DNA from: Oscillospiraceae bacterium
GTDB lineage: Bacteria > Bacillota > Clostridia > Oscillospirales > Ruminococcaceae
NCBI GenBank assembly: GCA_017415165.1
Contig: JAFQIY010000072.1
Span: 1-64,000 of the forward strand
DNA length: 64,000 nucleotides
Direction: 5' to 3'
In this document: in pieces, positions 55,685 to 63,938 of the stretch
How the letters are laid out: each line of letters starts with the position of its first letter
Position numbering within the stretch: the stretch's first letter is position 1
Program-made: the position numbers and the translations under genes
The notes under the pieces: model-generated
What the model was told of the DNA's origin: nothing
Database searches by the model: none
What the model saw: the letters and a program-made list of their open reading frames with translations, nothing else

Positions 55685-55709
55685 AATGGGAGGTGTCCCT
55701 GATGAAATT

Positions 55710-55748
55710 AAGTGTCCCGCCGTACTGAGTACGCCGGGACACTTTTTC
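55710..55748 (+). terminator. Terminator of sigK
   Basis: AAGTGTCCCG (55710-55719) pairs with CGGGACACTT (55735-55744) with an inner CGTAC/GTACG stem, followed by TTTT. An eight-codon ATG-to-stop frame overlaps it and is probably chance. Confidence 0.88.
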
Positions 55749-55807
55749 GTGACGGTCATTCTCCGTCTGTCCGTAAGTAAAACTTATTCGGATTGTTTGC
55801 GGTTTAA

Positions 55808-55966
55808 TCAGCAAATGCTGTTGCAGTTGCAGTTGCAGTCGCAGTTGGATGTGCAGTTGTTGGAGCAGCCGTTGTTGTTATTGCCGCAGCAGAACCAGAG
55901 CACGAGAAGGATGATGATAATCCAGCAGCAGTTACCGCCATTGCCAAAGTTAAATCCACAGTTCAT
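55808..55966 (-). CDS. Cys-rich membrane micro-protein
   Basis: The 52-residue ORF starts at the ATG at 55966, preceded by AAAGGAG. It has three parts: a Gly/Asn-rich start MNCGFNFGNGGNCC, a hydrophobic helix WIIIILLVLW (residues about 15-24), and a tail made almost only of Asn and Cys ending CDCNCNCNSIC. Twelve of 52 residues are cysteine. The Gly-rich start plus a single helix resembles the short YjcZ-type sporulation peptides, but the Cys-Asn tail suggests metal binding or disulfide cross-linking. It sits between sigK and clpC. An ATG 23 codons upstream is possible but lacks a ribosome site. Confidence 0.65.
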   Translation of the reverse strand: MNCGFNFGNGGNCCWIIIILLVLWFCCGNNNNGCSNNCTSNCDCNCNCNSIC

Positions 55967-56158
55967 AAAGATATCTCCTTTAGATAATGTATTCTGAAAG
56001 TCCGAAGCGGTTTTCCGTTTCGTTTGACTTTTCATAGTTCATTTTATGATGCGGAGCAATTTTGGTTACAGAAATTTATAATTTGTATTATTCGACAAAT
56101 ATTTCCCGATGAATATGAAATAATATACATAAGTTAAAAAGAAAGGTCAGATAAGCTT

Positions 56159-58507
56159 ATGTATAATCTTGAAGGCTTTACAAAAAAAGCAAATAACGTT
56201 ATCAATAAAGCGTACCTGCACGCAGGCCGTCTCGGTCACGTCTATATGGGAAGCGAGCATCTGCTGCTTGCGCTTGTTACCGAGCAGGGAAGCACCTCAG
56301 CAAGCATCTGCCGTGTATGCGGTGTAAAGGAAGAAAGCGTATTGGCAAGAATAAATATGCTTGTGGGGAGAGGTGAGCCGTGTATCGTTGAGCGTGACGG
56401 AGCTACTCCGACAGTTAGGAAAATAATTGAGCGTGCAATTCTTATTTCAACTGAAAATAAACTTCATTTTGCAGGTACAGAGCACCTTCTTCTTGCGATG
56501 CTGCGTGAGGAAACCTGCACAGGCAGCAGAATTATAAATGAAATCGGCGGCAATGTAACACGTCTTACCAGTGCTTGTTCAGCTTCAATGGGAGGAGAAA
56601 ACTGCGGTACAGCTTCAAGAGTGCCGACCCTTATGAAGTACGGCAGAGACCTGACAAAAGCCGCCCGTGAAAAGAAGTTTGACCCAGTGCTTTGCCGTGA
56701 CAAGGAAATTGAGCGTGTTGTGCAGATTTTGTCCCGACGAACAAAGAATAACCCTTGCCTCGTCGGTGAAGCAGGTGTCGGCAAAACAGCAATCGCCGAG
56801 GGAATTGCAATGAAAATTGCCGAAGGTAATGTTCCTGACGCAATCCGCTGTAAACAGCTTTTTTCATTGAGCCTTACTTCAATGCTTGCAGGTGCAAAAT
56901 ACAGAGGTGATTTTGAGGAGCGTATCAAGCAGTGCCTTGACGAGGTTGCCGCAAATAAAAATATTATCCTTTTTATAGACGAGCTTCATACAATTGTAGG
57001 AGCAGGTGCAGCAGAGGGGGCAATTGACGCCGCAAATATTCTTAAACCACAGCTTGCAAGAGGAGAATTACAGATAATCGGTGCAACAACCCTTGAGGAG
57101 TATCGCCGCTTCATAGAAAAGGACAGTGCACTTGAACGCCGTTTTCAGAAAGTGATGATTAACGAGCCTGACGAGCAGGAAGCCATACGGATTATTACAG
57201 GTTTGAAGCACTGCTATGAGGATTTTCACAGGGTAACTATTACCGACGAGGCGGTAAATGCCGCAGTAGCAATGTCGGTACGCTATCAGCCTGACCGTTT
57301 TCTGCCTGATAAGGCAATCGACCTGATTGACGAAGCCTGCTCAAAAGCGAGAATGAAAGCCTCCGAAACACCGCAAACGCTCCGTGAACTTGCCGACAGC
57401 CTGAAAAGAATGTTGGAAAAGCAGGCAATCAATGCAAATTCACGCAAGAAAAGCGGCGATACAAGCTGGTATTCCGACAGCGAAGCAAAGCCTGTGCTTG
57501 TAACGTCTGAGGACATTGCTGAGGTCATTTCCACAGCAACAGGGATACCCGTGACAAAAATTTCCGATGACGAGGGCAAGCGTCTGCTCAATCTTGAAAC
57601 AGAGCTTAAACAGCGTGTAATCGGTCAGGATGAAGCCGTTTCAGCCGTTGCAGACGCAATCCGAAGAAGCCGTGCAGGACTTAAAGACCCGTCACGTCCA
57701 ATGGGATGCTTTATGTTTACCGGACCCTCGGGAGCAGGTAAAACCGAGCTTTCCAAAGCACTTGCCGAGTGCCTTTTCGGTACGGAAAAATCGCTTATCC
57801 GATTTGATATGTCCGAGTATATGGAAAAGCACAGCGTCAGCAAGCTTATCGGTGCACCTCCGGGATATGTCGGCTGTGAGGAGGGCGGACAGCTCACCGA
57901 AAAGGTGCGCAAGAAGCCATACAGCGTAATTCTTTTTGACGAAATCGAAAAGGCACACGACGATATCTACAATATTCTTCTGCAAATTATGGAGGACGGA
58001 ATTCTTACCGACAGCAAGGGCAGACAGGTCAGCTTTCGCAGTGCCGTAATAATTCTCACTTCAAATGTCGGTGCTGAGCATATCAGTGATAAGAATGCCC
58101 TTGGTTTTGCCGCAAAAAATACTGATAACAGCGTTAAATCGGACGTGATGGGTGCTGTAAAAAAGCGTTTCCGACCTGAGCTTGTAGGAAGAATGGACGA
58201 AATAATCGTGTTCAATAAGCTTGGCAAGGACGAGCTTTCAGGTATTGCACGAAAAATGCTGTCGGGTCTGTGCAAGCGTGCCGAAGCGTTGGAAATTTCC
58301 GTTGAATTCAGCGACGAGGCAATTTCCGCGCTTATTTCCGACGGACTGGACAAGACAGGTGCACGAAAATTACGCCGAAAAATTACCACAACAGTAGAAA
58401 GTATGCTGTCAAAGAACATTCTGGACGGAACGGTAAAAAAGGGTGATAAAGCTGTTGTTTTGGCAGATAATGATAATATTTACCTTAAAGTGTCACAATT
58501 ACAGTAA
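56159..58507 (+). CDS. clpC: ClpC-type AAA+ unfoldase
   Basis: The 782-residue protein has two Clp N-repeats (residues about 1-145), AAA-1 (Walker A GEAGVGKT near 204, Walker [10 protein letters not shown]), a short middle domain (about 400-455) and AAA-2 (GPSGAGKT near 522, [10 protein letters not shown]). The short middle domain indicates ClpC rather than ClpB. ClpC feeds unfolded proteins to ClpP. The N-domain is richer in cysteine than usual. No McsA/McsB/CtsR genes accompany it. The ATG follows GAAAGGT. It is monocistronic, and the clpP loop (usually IGF/LGF-like) may be NALGFAA. Confidence 0.9.
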   Translation: MYNLEGFTKKANNVINKAYLHAGRLGHVYMGSEHLLLALVTEQGSTSASICRVCGVKEESVLARINMLVGRGEPCIVERDGATPTVRKIIERAILISTENKLHFAGTEHLLLAMLREETCTGSRIINEIGGNVTRLTSACSASMGGENCGTASRVPTLMKYGRDLTKAAREKKFDPVLCRDKEIERVVQILSRRTKNNPCLVGEAGVGKTAIAEGIAMKIAEGNVPDAIRCKQLFSLSLTSMLAGAKYRGDFEERIKQCLDEVAANKNIILFIDELHTIVGAGAAEGAIDAANILKPQLARGELQIIGATTLEEYRRFIEKDSALERRFQKVMINEPDEQEAIRIITGLKHCYEDFHRVTITDEAVNAAVAMSVRYQPDRFLPDKAIDLIDEACSKARMKASETPQTLRELADSLKRMLEKQAINANSRKKSGDTSWYSDSEAKPVLVTSEDIAEVISTATGIPVTKISDDEGKRLLNLETELKQRVIGQDEAVSAVADAIRRSRAGLKDPSRPMGCFMFTGPSGAGKTELSKALAECLFGTEKSLIRFDMSEYMEKHSVSKLIGAPPGYVGCEEGGQLTEKVRKKPYSVILFDEIEKAHDDIYNILLQIMEDGILTDSKGRQVSFRSAVIILTSNVGAEHISDKNALGFAAKNTDNSVKSDVMGAVKKRFRPELVGRMDEIIVFNKLGKDELSGIARKMLSGLCKRAEALEISVEFSDEAISALISDGLDKTGARKLRRKITTTVESMLSKNILDGTVKKGDKAVVLADNDNIYLKVSQLQ

Positions 58508-58567
58508 TAATTATCCAATTTTATTATAAAATTCACAAAATAGTAACAAAATCCATTAAAAAGACTA

Positions 58568-58598
58568 TTGACAAAAGTATACCGATTTGGTATACTTT
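58568..58598 (+). promoter_or_regulatory. Promoter and overlapping dyad of the rubrerythrin operon
   Basis: TTGACA (58568-58573) and TATACT (58591-58596) are 17 bp apart. The perfect inverted repeat AAAGTATACC-GATTT-GGTATACTTT (58574-58598) fills the spacer and covers the -10. A repressor bound here would block RNA polymerase; a redox-responsive regulator is the likely partner, but the site does not look like a PerR box. Confidence 0.85.
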
Positions 58599-58684
58599 AA
58601 GTACAGTAAAGAAACCCACGAAGGGTTGACAAAAATAAATAATGTAGTAAAATTAAATTAATTAAAATTCAGGAGGATACAATT

Positions 58685-59239
58685 ATGAAAAAGTTTGTCT
58701 GTTCAATCTGCGGTTACGTTTACGAGGGCGAAAATCTCCCTGCTGATTACAAGTGCCCACAGTGTAAAGCACCTGCTGCAAAGTTCAACGAGGTAGTTGA
58801 AAACCAGCTCAACTGGGCTTGCCAGCATATCGTAGGTATCGGCAAGGAAGGTGCTGACGCTGAAATCATCGAAGGTCTCAACCAGAACTTTATGGGCGAG
58901 TGCACAGAAGTTGGTATGTACCTTGCAATGGCAAGAGTTGCTCACCGTGAAGGCTACCCTGAAATCGGTATGTACTACGAAAAGGCAGCTTGGGAAGAAG
59001 CAGAGCACGCTGCAAAGTTTGCTGAACTCCTCGGAGACGTTGTAACAGACTCCACAAAGAAGAACCTCGAAATGAGAGTTATGGCAGAAAACGGCGCTTG
59101 CGAAGGCAAGATGAAGCTTGCTGCAAAGGCTAAGGAAATGGGTCTGGACGCTATCCACGACACAGTCCACGAAATGGCAAAGGACGAAGCAAGACACGGC
59201 TGCGGTTTCGAAGGTCTCCTCAAGAGATATTTCGGTTAA
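58685..59239 (+). CDS. Reverse rubrerythrin
   Basis: The 184-residue protein has an N-terminal rubredoxin-type iron site (CSICG and CPQCK, residues 6-29) followed by a four-helix diiron domain with [22 protein letters not shown] and [10 protein letters not shown] carrying Glu and His ligands. The rubredoxin part at the N-terminus marks a reverse rubrerythrin, an NADH-linked peroxide (and oxygen) reductase in clostridia. GGAGG precedes the ATG. Codon use suggests high expression. A rubredoxin gene follows 30 bp downstream, likely as its electron donor, and a dyad covers the promoter. Confidence 0.94.
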   Translation: MKKFVCSICGYVYEGENLPADYKCPQCKAPAAKFNEVVENQLNWACQHIVGIGKEGADAEIIEGLNQNFMGECTEVGMYLAMARVAHREGYPEIGMYYEKAAWEEAEHAAKFAELLGDVVTDSTKKNLEMRVMAENGACEGKMKLAAKAKEMGLDAIHDTVHEMAKDEARHGCGFEGLLKRYFG

Positions 59240-59269
59240 TTTTTATTAAAAGTATAAGGAGTAATTAAT

Positions 59270-59425
59270 ATGGCTAAATATATTTGTCCGTGCGGATATG
59301 AATATGACCCTGCAATCGGTGACCCTGACGGCGGTATCGCACCCGGTACAGCGTGGGAGGATATCCCCGATGATTGGGTATGCCCGACCTGCGGTCTCGG
59401 CAAGGACGCTTTCGAACAGGCGTAA
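59270..59425 (+). CDS. Rubredoxin with a CxC first iron site
   Basis: The 51-residue protein follows AAGGAG. It reads as rubredoxin through [19 protein letters not shown] and [12 protein letters not shown]. The second iron pair is the normal CPTC. The first is [11 protein letters not shown], that is C-x-C where rubredoxins normally have C-x-x-C, so one residue is missing in the first knuckle. Iron should still bind, perhaps with altered geometry or potential. It is cotranscribed with reverse rubrerythrin and probably passes electrons to it. Confidence 0.9.
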   Translation: MAKYICPCGYEYDPAIGDPDGGIAPGTAWEDIPDDWVCPTCGLGKDAFEQA

Positions 59426-59436
59426 TTGAATAAGTA

Positions 59437-59477
59437 ATAACAGGCATCGGTTCAGTTCCGATGCCTGTTATTTTTTT
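59437..59477. terminator. Terminator of the rubrerythrin-rubredoxin operon
   Basis: AACAGGCATCGG pairs with CCGATGCCTGTT around TTCAGTT, followed by ATTTTTTT. It overlaps the end of the convergent XRE gene. Confidence 0.9.
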
Positions 59478-59794
59478 ATGCTTTCAATAAGCTTATCTAT
59501 CTTTTCTTGAATTTCTTGTGGCAACTTTCTCCATAAATTCATATGCTGTTTTTCCTGTTCAGTAAGCATAACAGCATTAAGTTTAATATCTTTTTCTCTT
59601 ATTTCAGAGTTACCGATTAAATAATCAACAGTAACATTAAATAAATCAGCAATCTTAATCAAAGTTGAAATATCAGGCTCGCAAGCAGTTTTCTCATACT
59701 TGAATATATTCTGTTGAGAAGTATTAAGCATTTCCGCAAGCTTTTGCTGTGATATTCCTTTTTCTTCTCTTAACAACCGTAAGTTTTTAACCAT
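59468..59794 (-). CDS. XRE family transcriptional regulator
   Basis: The 108-residue protein has a Cro/CI-type helix-turn-helix (LRLLREEKGISQQKLAEML, then SQQNIFKYEKTACEPDISTLIKIADLF; residues about 5-55) and a C-terminal helical region (about 75-108) with TEQEKQHMNLWRKLPQEI, likely for dimerisation. AGGAGG precedes the ATG. It is divergent from a three-gene operon whose promoter is overlapped by ACAAC/GTTGT dyads, the probable binding sites. The whole cassette is AT-rich compared with its surroundings. Confidence 0.88.
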   Translation of the reverse strand: MVKNLRLLREEKGISQQKLAEMLNTSQQNIFKYEKTACEPDISTLIKIADLFNVTVDYLIGNSEIREKDIKLNAVMLTEQEKQHMNLWRKLPQEIQEKIDKLIESIKK

Positions 59795-59868
59795 ATATGC
59801 ACCTCCTGTTTTTGTTCATAGCTTTATTTTATCAGATATTTTGCATAATATAAAAAATCTATTAAGCG

Positions 59869-59912
59869 TTGACAACAACTATTTGTTGTGATATAATACA
59901 ACTGTTGGTTGT
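59869..59912 (+). promoter_or_regulatory. Promoter with two dyads for the AT-rich cassette
   Basis: TTGACA (59869-59874) and TATAAT (59892-59897) are 17 bp apart. One dyad, ACAACAA-CTAT-TTGTTGT (59872-59889), lies in the spacer, and a second, ACAAC-TGTTG-GTTGT (59898-59912), lies directly after the -10. The divergent XRE protein is the likely repressor. Confidence 0.8.
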
Positions 59913-59953
59913 TAATGCTACAACACGATTTATATGAAAAGAGGTTGTGAAAA

Positions 59954-60094
59954 ATGGCAAAAATGGAGTGCCCTATTTGTGGAAAAAGTTTTGATGGTGA
60001 GATGGTTGCGTTTTTAGAAAATGGCAATCCCGCTTGTCCTCATTGCGTTAATGAAGAACAAAAAAGACAAGAAAAAACAAATGAAAAAGAGTAA
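59954..60094 (+). CDS. Small zinc-ribbon protein
   Basis: A 46-residue ORF behind GAGGTTG. It holds two Cys pairs, CPICG and CPHC, 24 residues apart, forming a probable zinc ribbon. A Glu/Lys-rich charged tail follows. Such mini-proteins are common and mostly unassigned. It is the first gene of the cassette controlled by the dyad promoter and lies 14 bp before a lipoprotein gene. Confidence 0.7.
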   Translation: MAKMECPICGKSFDGEMVAFLENGNPACPHCVNEEQKRQEKTNEKE

Positions 60095-60108
60095 AGGAGA
60101 TTTGTAAA

Positions 60109-60495
60109 ATGAAAAAGTTCAAAAATGCGATTATAGTTCTTTTGACAATAGTAATGACTATATCTTTAGTTGGTTGCGGAAACACAGGAAAAGTAAAAAA
60201 ACAGTTGAGTGGTTCGTGGGGTTATCAAATAATGAGCATAAATGGTCCTTGTTATCAATTTTACATTTTTAGTTCAGATAACACATATCAGAAGAAATGG
60301 GTAAATGAGAACGCACCTAAAAAAAATTCTGAAAGTGAAGGAACATATAAAATTGAAGGTACACAAATAATTCTTACTGAGTCAGACGGAGACATAGATA
60401 CTATTATTGAATATTCATTAGAAAACGATACACTTAAATTGACAGATACAAACAGTGATGGTTCTGGAAATCACAAACTTACCAGAATTGAATAA
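60109..60495 (+). CDS. Small lipoprotein, lipocalin-like
   Basis: The 128-residue protein has a lipobox SLVGC (cysteine near 23), then a short Lys-rich segment and a beta-rich domain: LSGSWGYQI, SDNTYQKKW, GTYKIEGTQIIL, YSLENDTLKLTD. This is the pattern of lipocalin-like DUF domains in Firmicute lipoproteins, whose function is not known. AAAGGAG precedes the ATG. It is the second gene of the AT-rich cassette, followed by a membrane protein 15 bp later. Confidence 0.75.
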   Translation: MKKFKNAIIVLLTIVMTISLVGCGNTGKVKKQLSGSWGYQIMSINGPCYQFYIFSSDNTYQKKWVNENAPKKNSESEGTYKIEGTQIILTESDGDIDTIIEYSLENDTLKLTDTNSDGSGNHKLTRIE

Positions 60496-60510
60496 AAGGA
60501 GAAATAGAGT

Positions 60511-61164
60511 ATGAAGAAAAAGTTGAACATTATTCAATTAGCTATTTCAATCATAATATTGATACTATTATTTGTACCTATTATATTCGAAAATGGAAAA
60601 TACAATATTATTTCATACGGAATGGCAAGGTCTGAATATTTTACAGATAGTTCATTTGTTGAAATAATTGAAGATGCTTCTTTTATGAAAATGTCAACAG
60701 CTATAATTTTAGTTGGATGTCTGTTTATATTTTTAACAATAATGAGTATTGCAGGTTGTGTTGTATCTTTGATTGCATCTGATACTTCAGCTGTATCTAA
60801 ATTTTTTAATAGAAAAATAACAATGATTTTGACTTGTATTATGCCGTTACTTTTAATAGTATTTATGGTATTAATAGAAATATCTCCTATTGGTGTGGGT
60901 GGAGAGTGGTTTTATAAGTTTTATTATAGTGCAACACCTCTTGTGGGATTTTGGCTTGTTGTAATTCTTTCGATTGCTATTGTTATTATTGATGTTTACA
61001 AACGCAGTTCAAAAGTTGCAAATGCCCCTGTTACTGTTAAAACAAATGTTGTACAAGCCAATAGCAATGCCGACGAACTGAAAAAATATAAAGACCTGCT
61101 CGACAACGGAGTTATTACACAGGAAGAATTTGAAGCAAAGAAAAAACAGCTTCTTGGCTTATAA
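60511..61164 (+). CDS. Membrane protein with C-terminal SHOCT domain
   Basis: The 217-residue protein has about four helices (residues about 8-25, 65-90, 105-125 and 145-163) and a cytoplasmic tail. The last 30 residues, LKKYKDLLDNGVITQEEFEAKKKQLL (about 190-215), form a SHOCT domain, a short helical oligomerisation motif. The function of this architecture is not established; it is often seen with stress or toxin-related genes. AAAGGAG precedes the ATG. It is the last gene of the cassette and ends at a bidirectional terminator. Confidence 0.82.
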   Translation: MKKKLNIIQLAISIIILILLFVPIIFENGKYNIISYGMARSEYFTDSSFVEIIEDASFMKMSTAIILVGCLFIFLTIMSIAGCVVSLIASDTSAVSKFFNRKITMILTCIMPLLLIVFMVLIEISPIGVGGEWFYKFYYSATPLVGFWLVVILSIAIVIIDVYKRSSKVANAPVTVKTNVVQANSNADELKKYKDLLDNGVITQEEFEAKKKQLLGL

Positions 61165-61170
61165 AAACAA

Positions 61171-61200
61171 AAATCGGTACCCCGAAAGGTACCGATTTTT
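61171..61200. terminator. Bidirectional terminator, SHOCT/metY
   Basis: AAATCGGTACC (61171-61181) pairs with GGTACCGATTT (61188-61198), flanked by A-rich and T-rich runs. The GGTACC core also occurs in the terminator hairpins at 5132 and 5337. Confidence 0.92.
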
Positions 61201-61216
61201 TATATCAGTATTATCC

Positions 61217-62503
61217 TCAAATCTTCTCAAACGCCTGCTTAACGTCCTCAAGAATATCCTCAACATTCTCAAGACCAACGGAGAATCTAATAAGACCGCC
61301 ATCGATACCAGCCGCAACAAGCTGTTCGTCAGTAAGCTGACGGTGAGTTGCGGAAGCAGGGTGAAGCACGCAGGTGCGGATATCTGCAACGTGTACCTCA
61401 TTGGAAGCAAGTGTCAGGCTGTCCATAAACTTGACAGCTGTGTCACGTCCGCCCTTGATGGAGAAGGAGATAACACCGCTTGTTCCAAGTGGGAGATACT
61501 TTTCAGCAAGTGCGTGGTACTTGTCGCTTTCGAGTCCTGGGTAGGAAACGAAGTTAACCTTGCCTGTGGACTCAATGAACTTTGCAACTTTGATTGCGTT
61601 TTCGCAGTACTGCTTCATTCTTACGTGGAGAGTTTCAAGACCGAGATTGAGCAGGAATGAGCTGTTTGCAGCAGGGTAACAGCCGAAATCTCTCATCAGC
61701 TGCATTCTTGCCTTAACAATGAATGGAGCGAAAGCATAATCCTTTGTGTAAACAATGCCGTGGTAGCTTTCGTCAGGCTCAGTCATACAAGGAAACTTGC
61801 CGTTTGTCCAGTCGAACTTGCCGCTGTCAACAATTACACCGCCAACCTGTACAGCGTGACCGTCCATATACTTGGAAGTGGAGTGGATAACAATATCAGC
61901 GCCCCATTCGATAGGACGGCAGAGGATAGGTGTAGCAAATGTGTTGTCGATAATGAGCGGACAGCCATGTGCGTGTGCAGCCTTTGCCCACTTTTCAATA
62001 TCAAGTACAGTAAGTGCTGGGTTAGCAATTGTTTCGCCGAAAACAGCCTTTGTGTTTTCCTTGAATGCAGCATTGAGTTCTTCTTCAGTAGCGTCAACAT
62101 CAACCCAGATGCACTCGATACCCATTCTCTTGAGAGTTACGCCGAAAAGATTGATTGTACCGCCGTAAATGGAGGAGGAAGCAATAAAGCTGTCGCCTGC
62201 CTCACAGATGTTGAGAATGGAGAGGAGGGAAGCAGCCTGACCGCTTGATGTGCACATTGCAGCAACACCGCCCTCAAGAGCGGCAATCTTCTTTTCAACA
62301 GCGTCAGTTGTAGGGTTCTCGAAACGTGAGTAAATAAGGCTCTTGGTAGGGTCGTCAAAAACAGCCGCAACATCGTCTGTGGAGTCGTAAACGTAAGTTG
62401 TGCTCTGAACGATAGGCATTACTCTTGGCTCGCCGTTTTTAGGTGTGTAGCCTGCGTGGAGGCATTTTGTTTCAATTTTAGCATTTGGATTAAGTTCTTT
62501 CAT
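61217..62503 (-). CDS. metY: O-acetylhomoserine sulfhydrylase
   Basis: With the ATG at 62503 (GAAAGGA upstream) the protein has 428 residues, the usual length. It is a fold-type I PLP enzyme: SRFENPTTDAVEKKIAALEGG, SSGQAA, the PLP Lys in HSTSKYMDGHA near residue 209 and VSYPGLES. It makes homocysteine from O-acetylhomoserine and sulfide (direct sulfhydrylation) for methionine synthesis in the cytoplasm. No S-box or T-box is seen in the 39 bp upstream, because it follows a GNAT gene. It is the last gene of a minus-strand run. Confidence 0.92.
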   Translation of the reverse strand: MKELNPNAKIETKCLHAGYTPKNGEPRVMPIVQSTTYVYDSTDDVAAVFDDPTKSLIYSRFENPTTDAVEKKIAALEGGVAAMCTSSGQAASLLSILNICEAGDSFIASSSIYGGTINLFGVTLKRMGIECIWVDVDATEEELNAAFKENTKAVFGETIANPALTVLDIEKWAKAAHAHGCPLIIDNTFATPILCRPIEWGADIVIHSTSKYMDGHAVQVGGVIVDSGKFDWTNGKFPCMTEPDESYHGIVYTKDYAFAPFIVKARMQLMRDFGCYPAANSSFLLNLGLETLHVRMKQYCENAIKVAKFIESTGKVNFVSYPGLESDKYHALAEKYLPLGTSGVISFSIKGGRDTAVKFMDSLTLASNEVHVADIRTCVLHPASATHRQLTDEQLVAAGIDGGLIRFSVGLENVEDILEDVKQAFEKI

Positions 62504-62542
62504 AGCATTTATTCCTTTCAAGTAATAAAATTCCAAAAATAA

Positions 62543-63142
62543 TTATACCACATCTTGCACGTCATTGCAAGATTTTTCTTTATCGGCAAAATAATCTTCA
62601 CGGAGTATCGAGCGGTAGCTTATGTCAAGCAGTTCGCCAGATGTTGCACGGAAAAACTGTCTGAATGTGCCGTCAAGAGCAAGCCCGCACTTTTCCATTA
62701 CCTTGCCCGAAGCGGGATTTTTCACAGCGTGAGCAGCACGAACCTGATTGAAGCCGATTTCCTCAAAAAGGTACTTTATAACAGCCTTGAAAGCCTCAGT
62801 CATAATACCCTTGCCCCAATGTGCTTTTCCAATGCAGTATCCAATCTCCGCCGCATCAATGTTAGCGTGAATGTGACAAACATCAATGCTGCCAATCGGC
62901 TCGCCCGTTTCCTTCAGCACGATAATCCAGTTGTAGCGTGACAATTCGTTGTACTCTGACACCCACAGATTTATAATAGCCTCTGTGTCGGAAATACTGC
63001 GGTGTGCGTTCCAGGTCAGGAACTTCGTAACCTCACGGTCACTTGCCCAGTTGCGGAACATCAGCTCAGCGTCCGTACTTCTGTATTGCCGCAAAATCAA
63101 GCGGTCAGTTTCTATAGTTTTGCTGCCTTTGTGGTTAAGCAT
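62543..63142 (-). CDS. GNAT family N-acetyltransferase, RimJ/RimL-like
   Basis: The 199-residue protein has the RimJ/RimL pattern: TDRLILRQYRSTDAELMF, then IGSIDVCHI, the acetyl-CoA loop GKAHWGKGIMTEAFKAVIKYLFEE (residues about 108-131) and NPASGKVMEKCGL. Such enzymes acetylate N-termini of ribosomal proteins, or small molecules. It lies between a nucleoside phosphorylase gene and metY on the minus strand. The spacing of only 4 bp to the upstream gene supports cotranscription. The C-terminal tail beyond about 185 is extra compared with short members. Confidence 0.85.
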   Translation of the reverse strand: MLNHKGSKTIETDRLILRQYRSTDAELMFRNWASDREVTKFLTWNAHRSISDTEAIINLWVSEYNELSRYNWIIVLKETGEPIGSIDVCHIHANIDAAEIGYCIGKAHWGKGIMTEAFKAVIKYLFEEIGFNQVRAAHAVKNPASGKVMEKCGLALDGTFRQFFRATSGELLDISYRSILREDYFADKEKSCNDVQDVV

Positions 63143-63146
63143 AAAA

Positions 63147-63938
63147 TCATCTCCTTGTAATTCTGTAAATCAAATCGGGCAGAACAACCCTTCTCGCCCT
63201 GTCGTAAATTTCCTGTACCTCGTCGCTTCTTCCAACCAACGGAATACCCGTTGCGGAGTTGTCCGAAACAACAAGCAAAGCAATCGCAGGAATTTCCATA
63301 AGCTTTGCAACAGCATAAAATACCGATGTTTCCATCTCAATCAAATCCGTGCCGAATGAGCGGATTTCGTCAAGATGTGTGTACTCCATAACAATCGAGT
63401 CAGTGCAGAAAACGCTTGCTTTTTTCACGGTATAACCGCATTCCTTTGCAAATTCAACAACGCTGTCAACGTACTCCTCATCGGGATAAATCTTCTCAAA
63501 AGGTATGTAATCACGCAGGCTGTCTTTGAGGTAAGTATTTGCCAGCGTGCCTGCAATTGAATAACTCGGCGTGCAGATGTCACCGATGTCAAACTCCGCT
63601 TTCAGTGCACCAACCGCACCTACAAAAATAAGCTTCTTGAAGCTGAGTTCAGCACAAATCATCAGATAATCAAGCATATTGCAACCGCCTGCCGCAGTTT
63701 TTATCCAAGCAATTTTCAGTCCGTCACGCTCAACAAGATAACCTGCACAGTAGCTTTGCGAACCAAGCTCGGTAATCTTAAAGCTGTCGTCACGGATAAG
63801 CTTGTACGGCGTAAAGGACGGTGCAACAACCAGTGCATCGTACTCAACGCTGCTGTCAAGTCCGAAGTTTATGTAGGCAAGGTCTGCTGTGTTGTATTTG
63901 TGACCTTTGTCAAGAATTTTTCGTATTTTATCTGTCAT
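63147..63938 (-). CDS. Nucleoside phosphorylase family protein
   Basis: From the ATG at 63938 (GGAAGG upstream) the protein has 263 residues; a longer frame to 63989 has no ribosome site. It carries family features of PNP/UDP phosphorylases: FVGAVGALKAEFDIGDICTP, then IEMETSVFYAVAKLMEIPAIALLVVSDN (residues about 199-226). It probably cleaves purine or uridine nucleosides, or a related compound, in the cytoplasm for salvage. It overlaps the end of an upstream minus-strand frame by 11 bp and is followed 4 bp later by the GNAT gene, so an operon is likely. Confidence 0.87.
   Translation of the reverse strand: MTDKIRKILDKGHKYNTADLAYINFGLDSSVEYDALVVAPSFTPYKLIRDDSFKITELGSQSYCAGYLVERDGLKIAWIKTAAGGCNMLDYLMICAELSFKKLIFVGAVGALKAEFDIGDICTPSYSIAGTLANTYLKDSLRDYIPFEKIYPDEEYVDSVVEFAKECGYTVKKASVFCTDSIVMEYTHLDEIRSFGTDLIEMETSVFYAVAKLMEIPAIALLVVSDNSATGIPLVGRSDEVQEIYDRARRVVLPDLIYRITRR

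Noticed and set aside
55702..55730. Eight-codon ORF (ATG to TGA) after sigK
   Set aside because: It lies inside the terminator hairpin, and its apparent ribosome site is part of the sigK 3' region.
58568..58598. PerR box
   Set aside because: The dyad reads AAAGTATACC/GGTATACTTT and does not match TTATAAT-N-ATTATAA.
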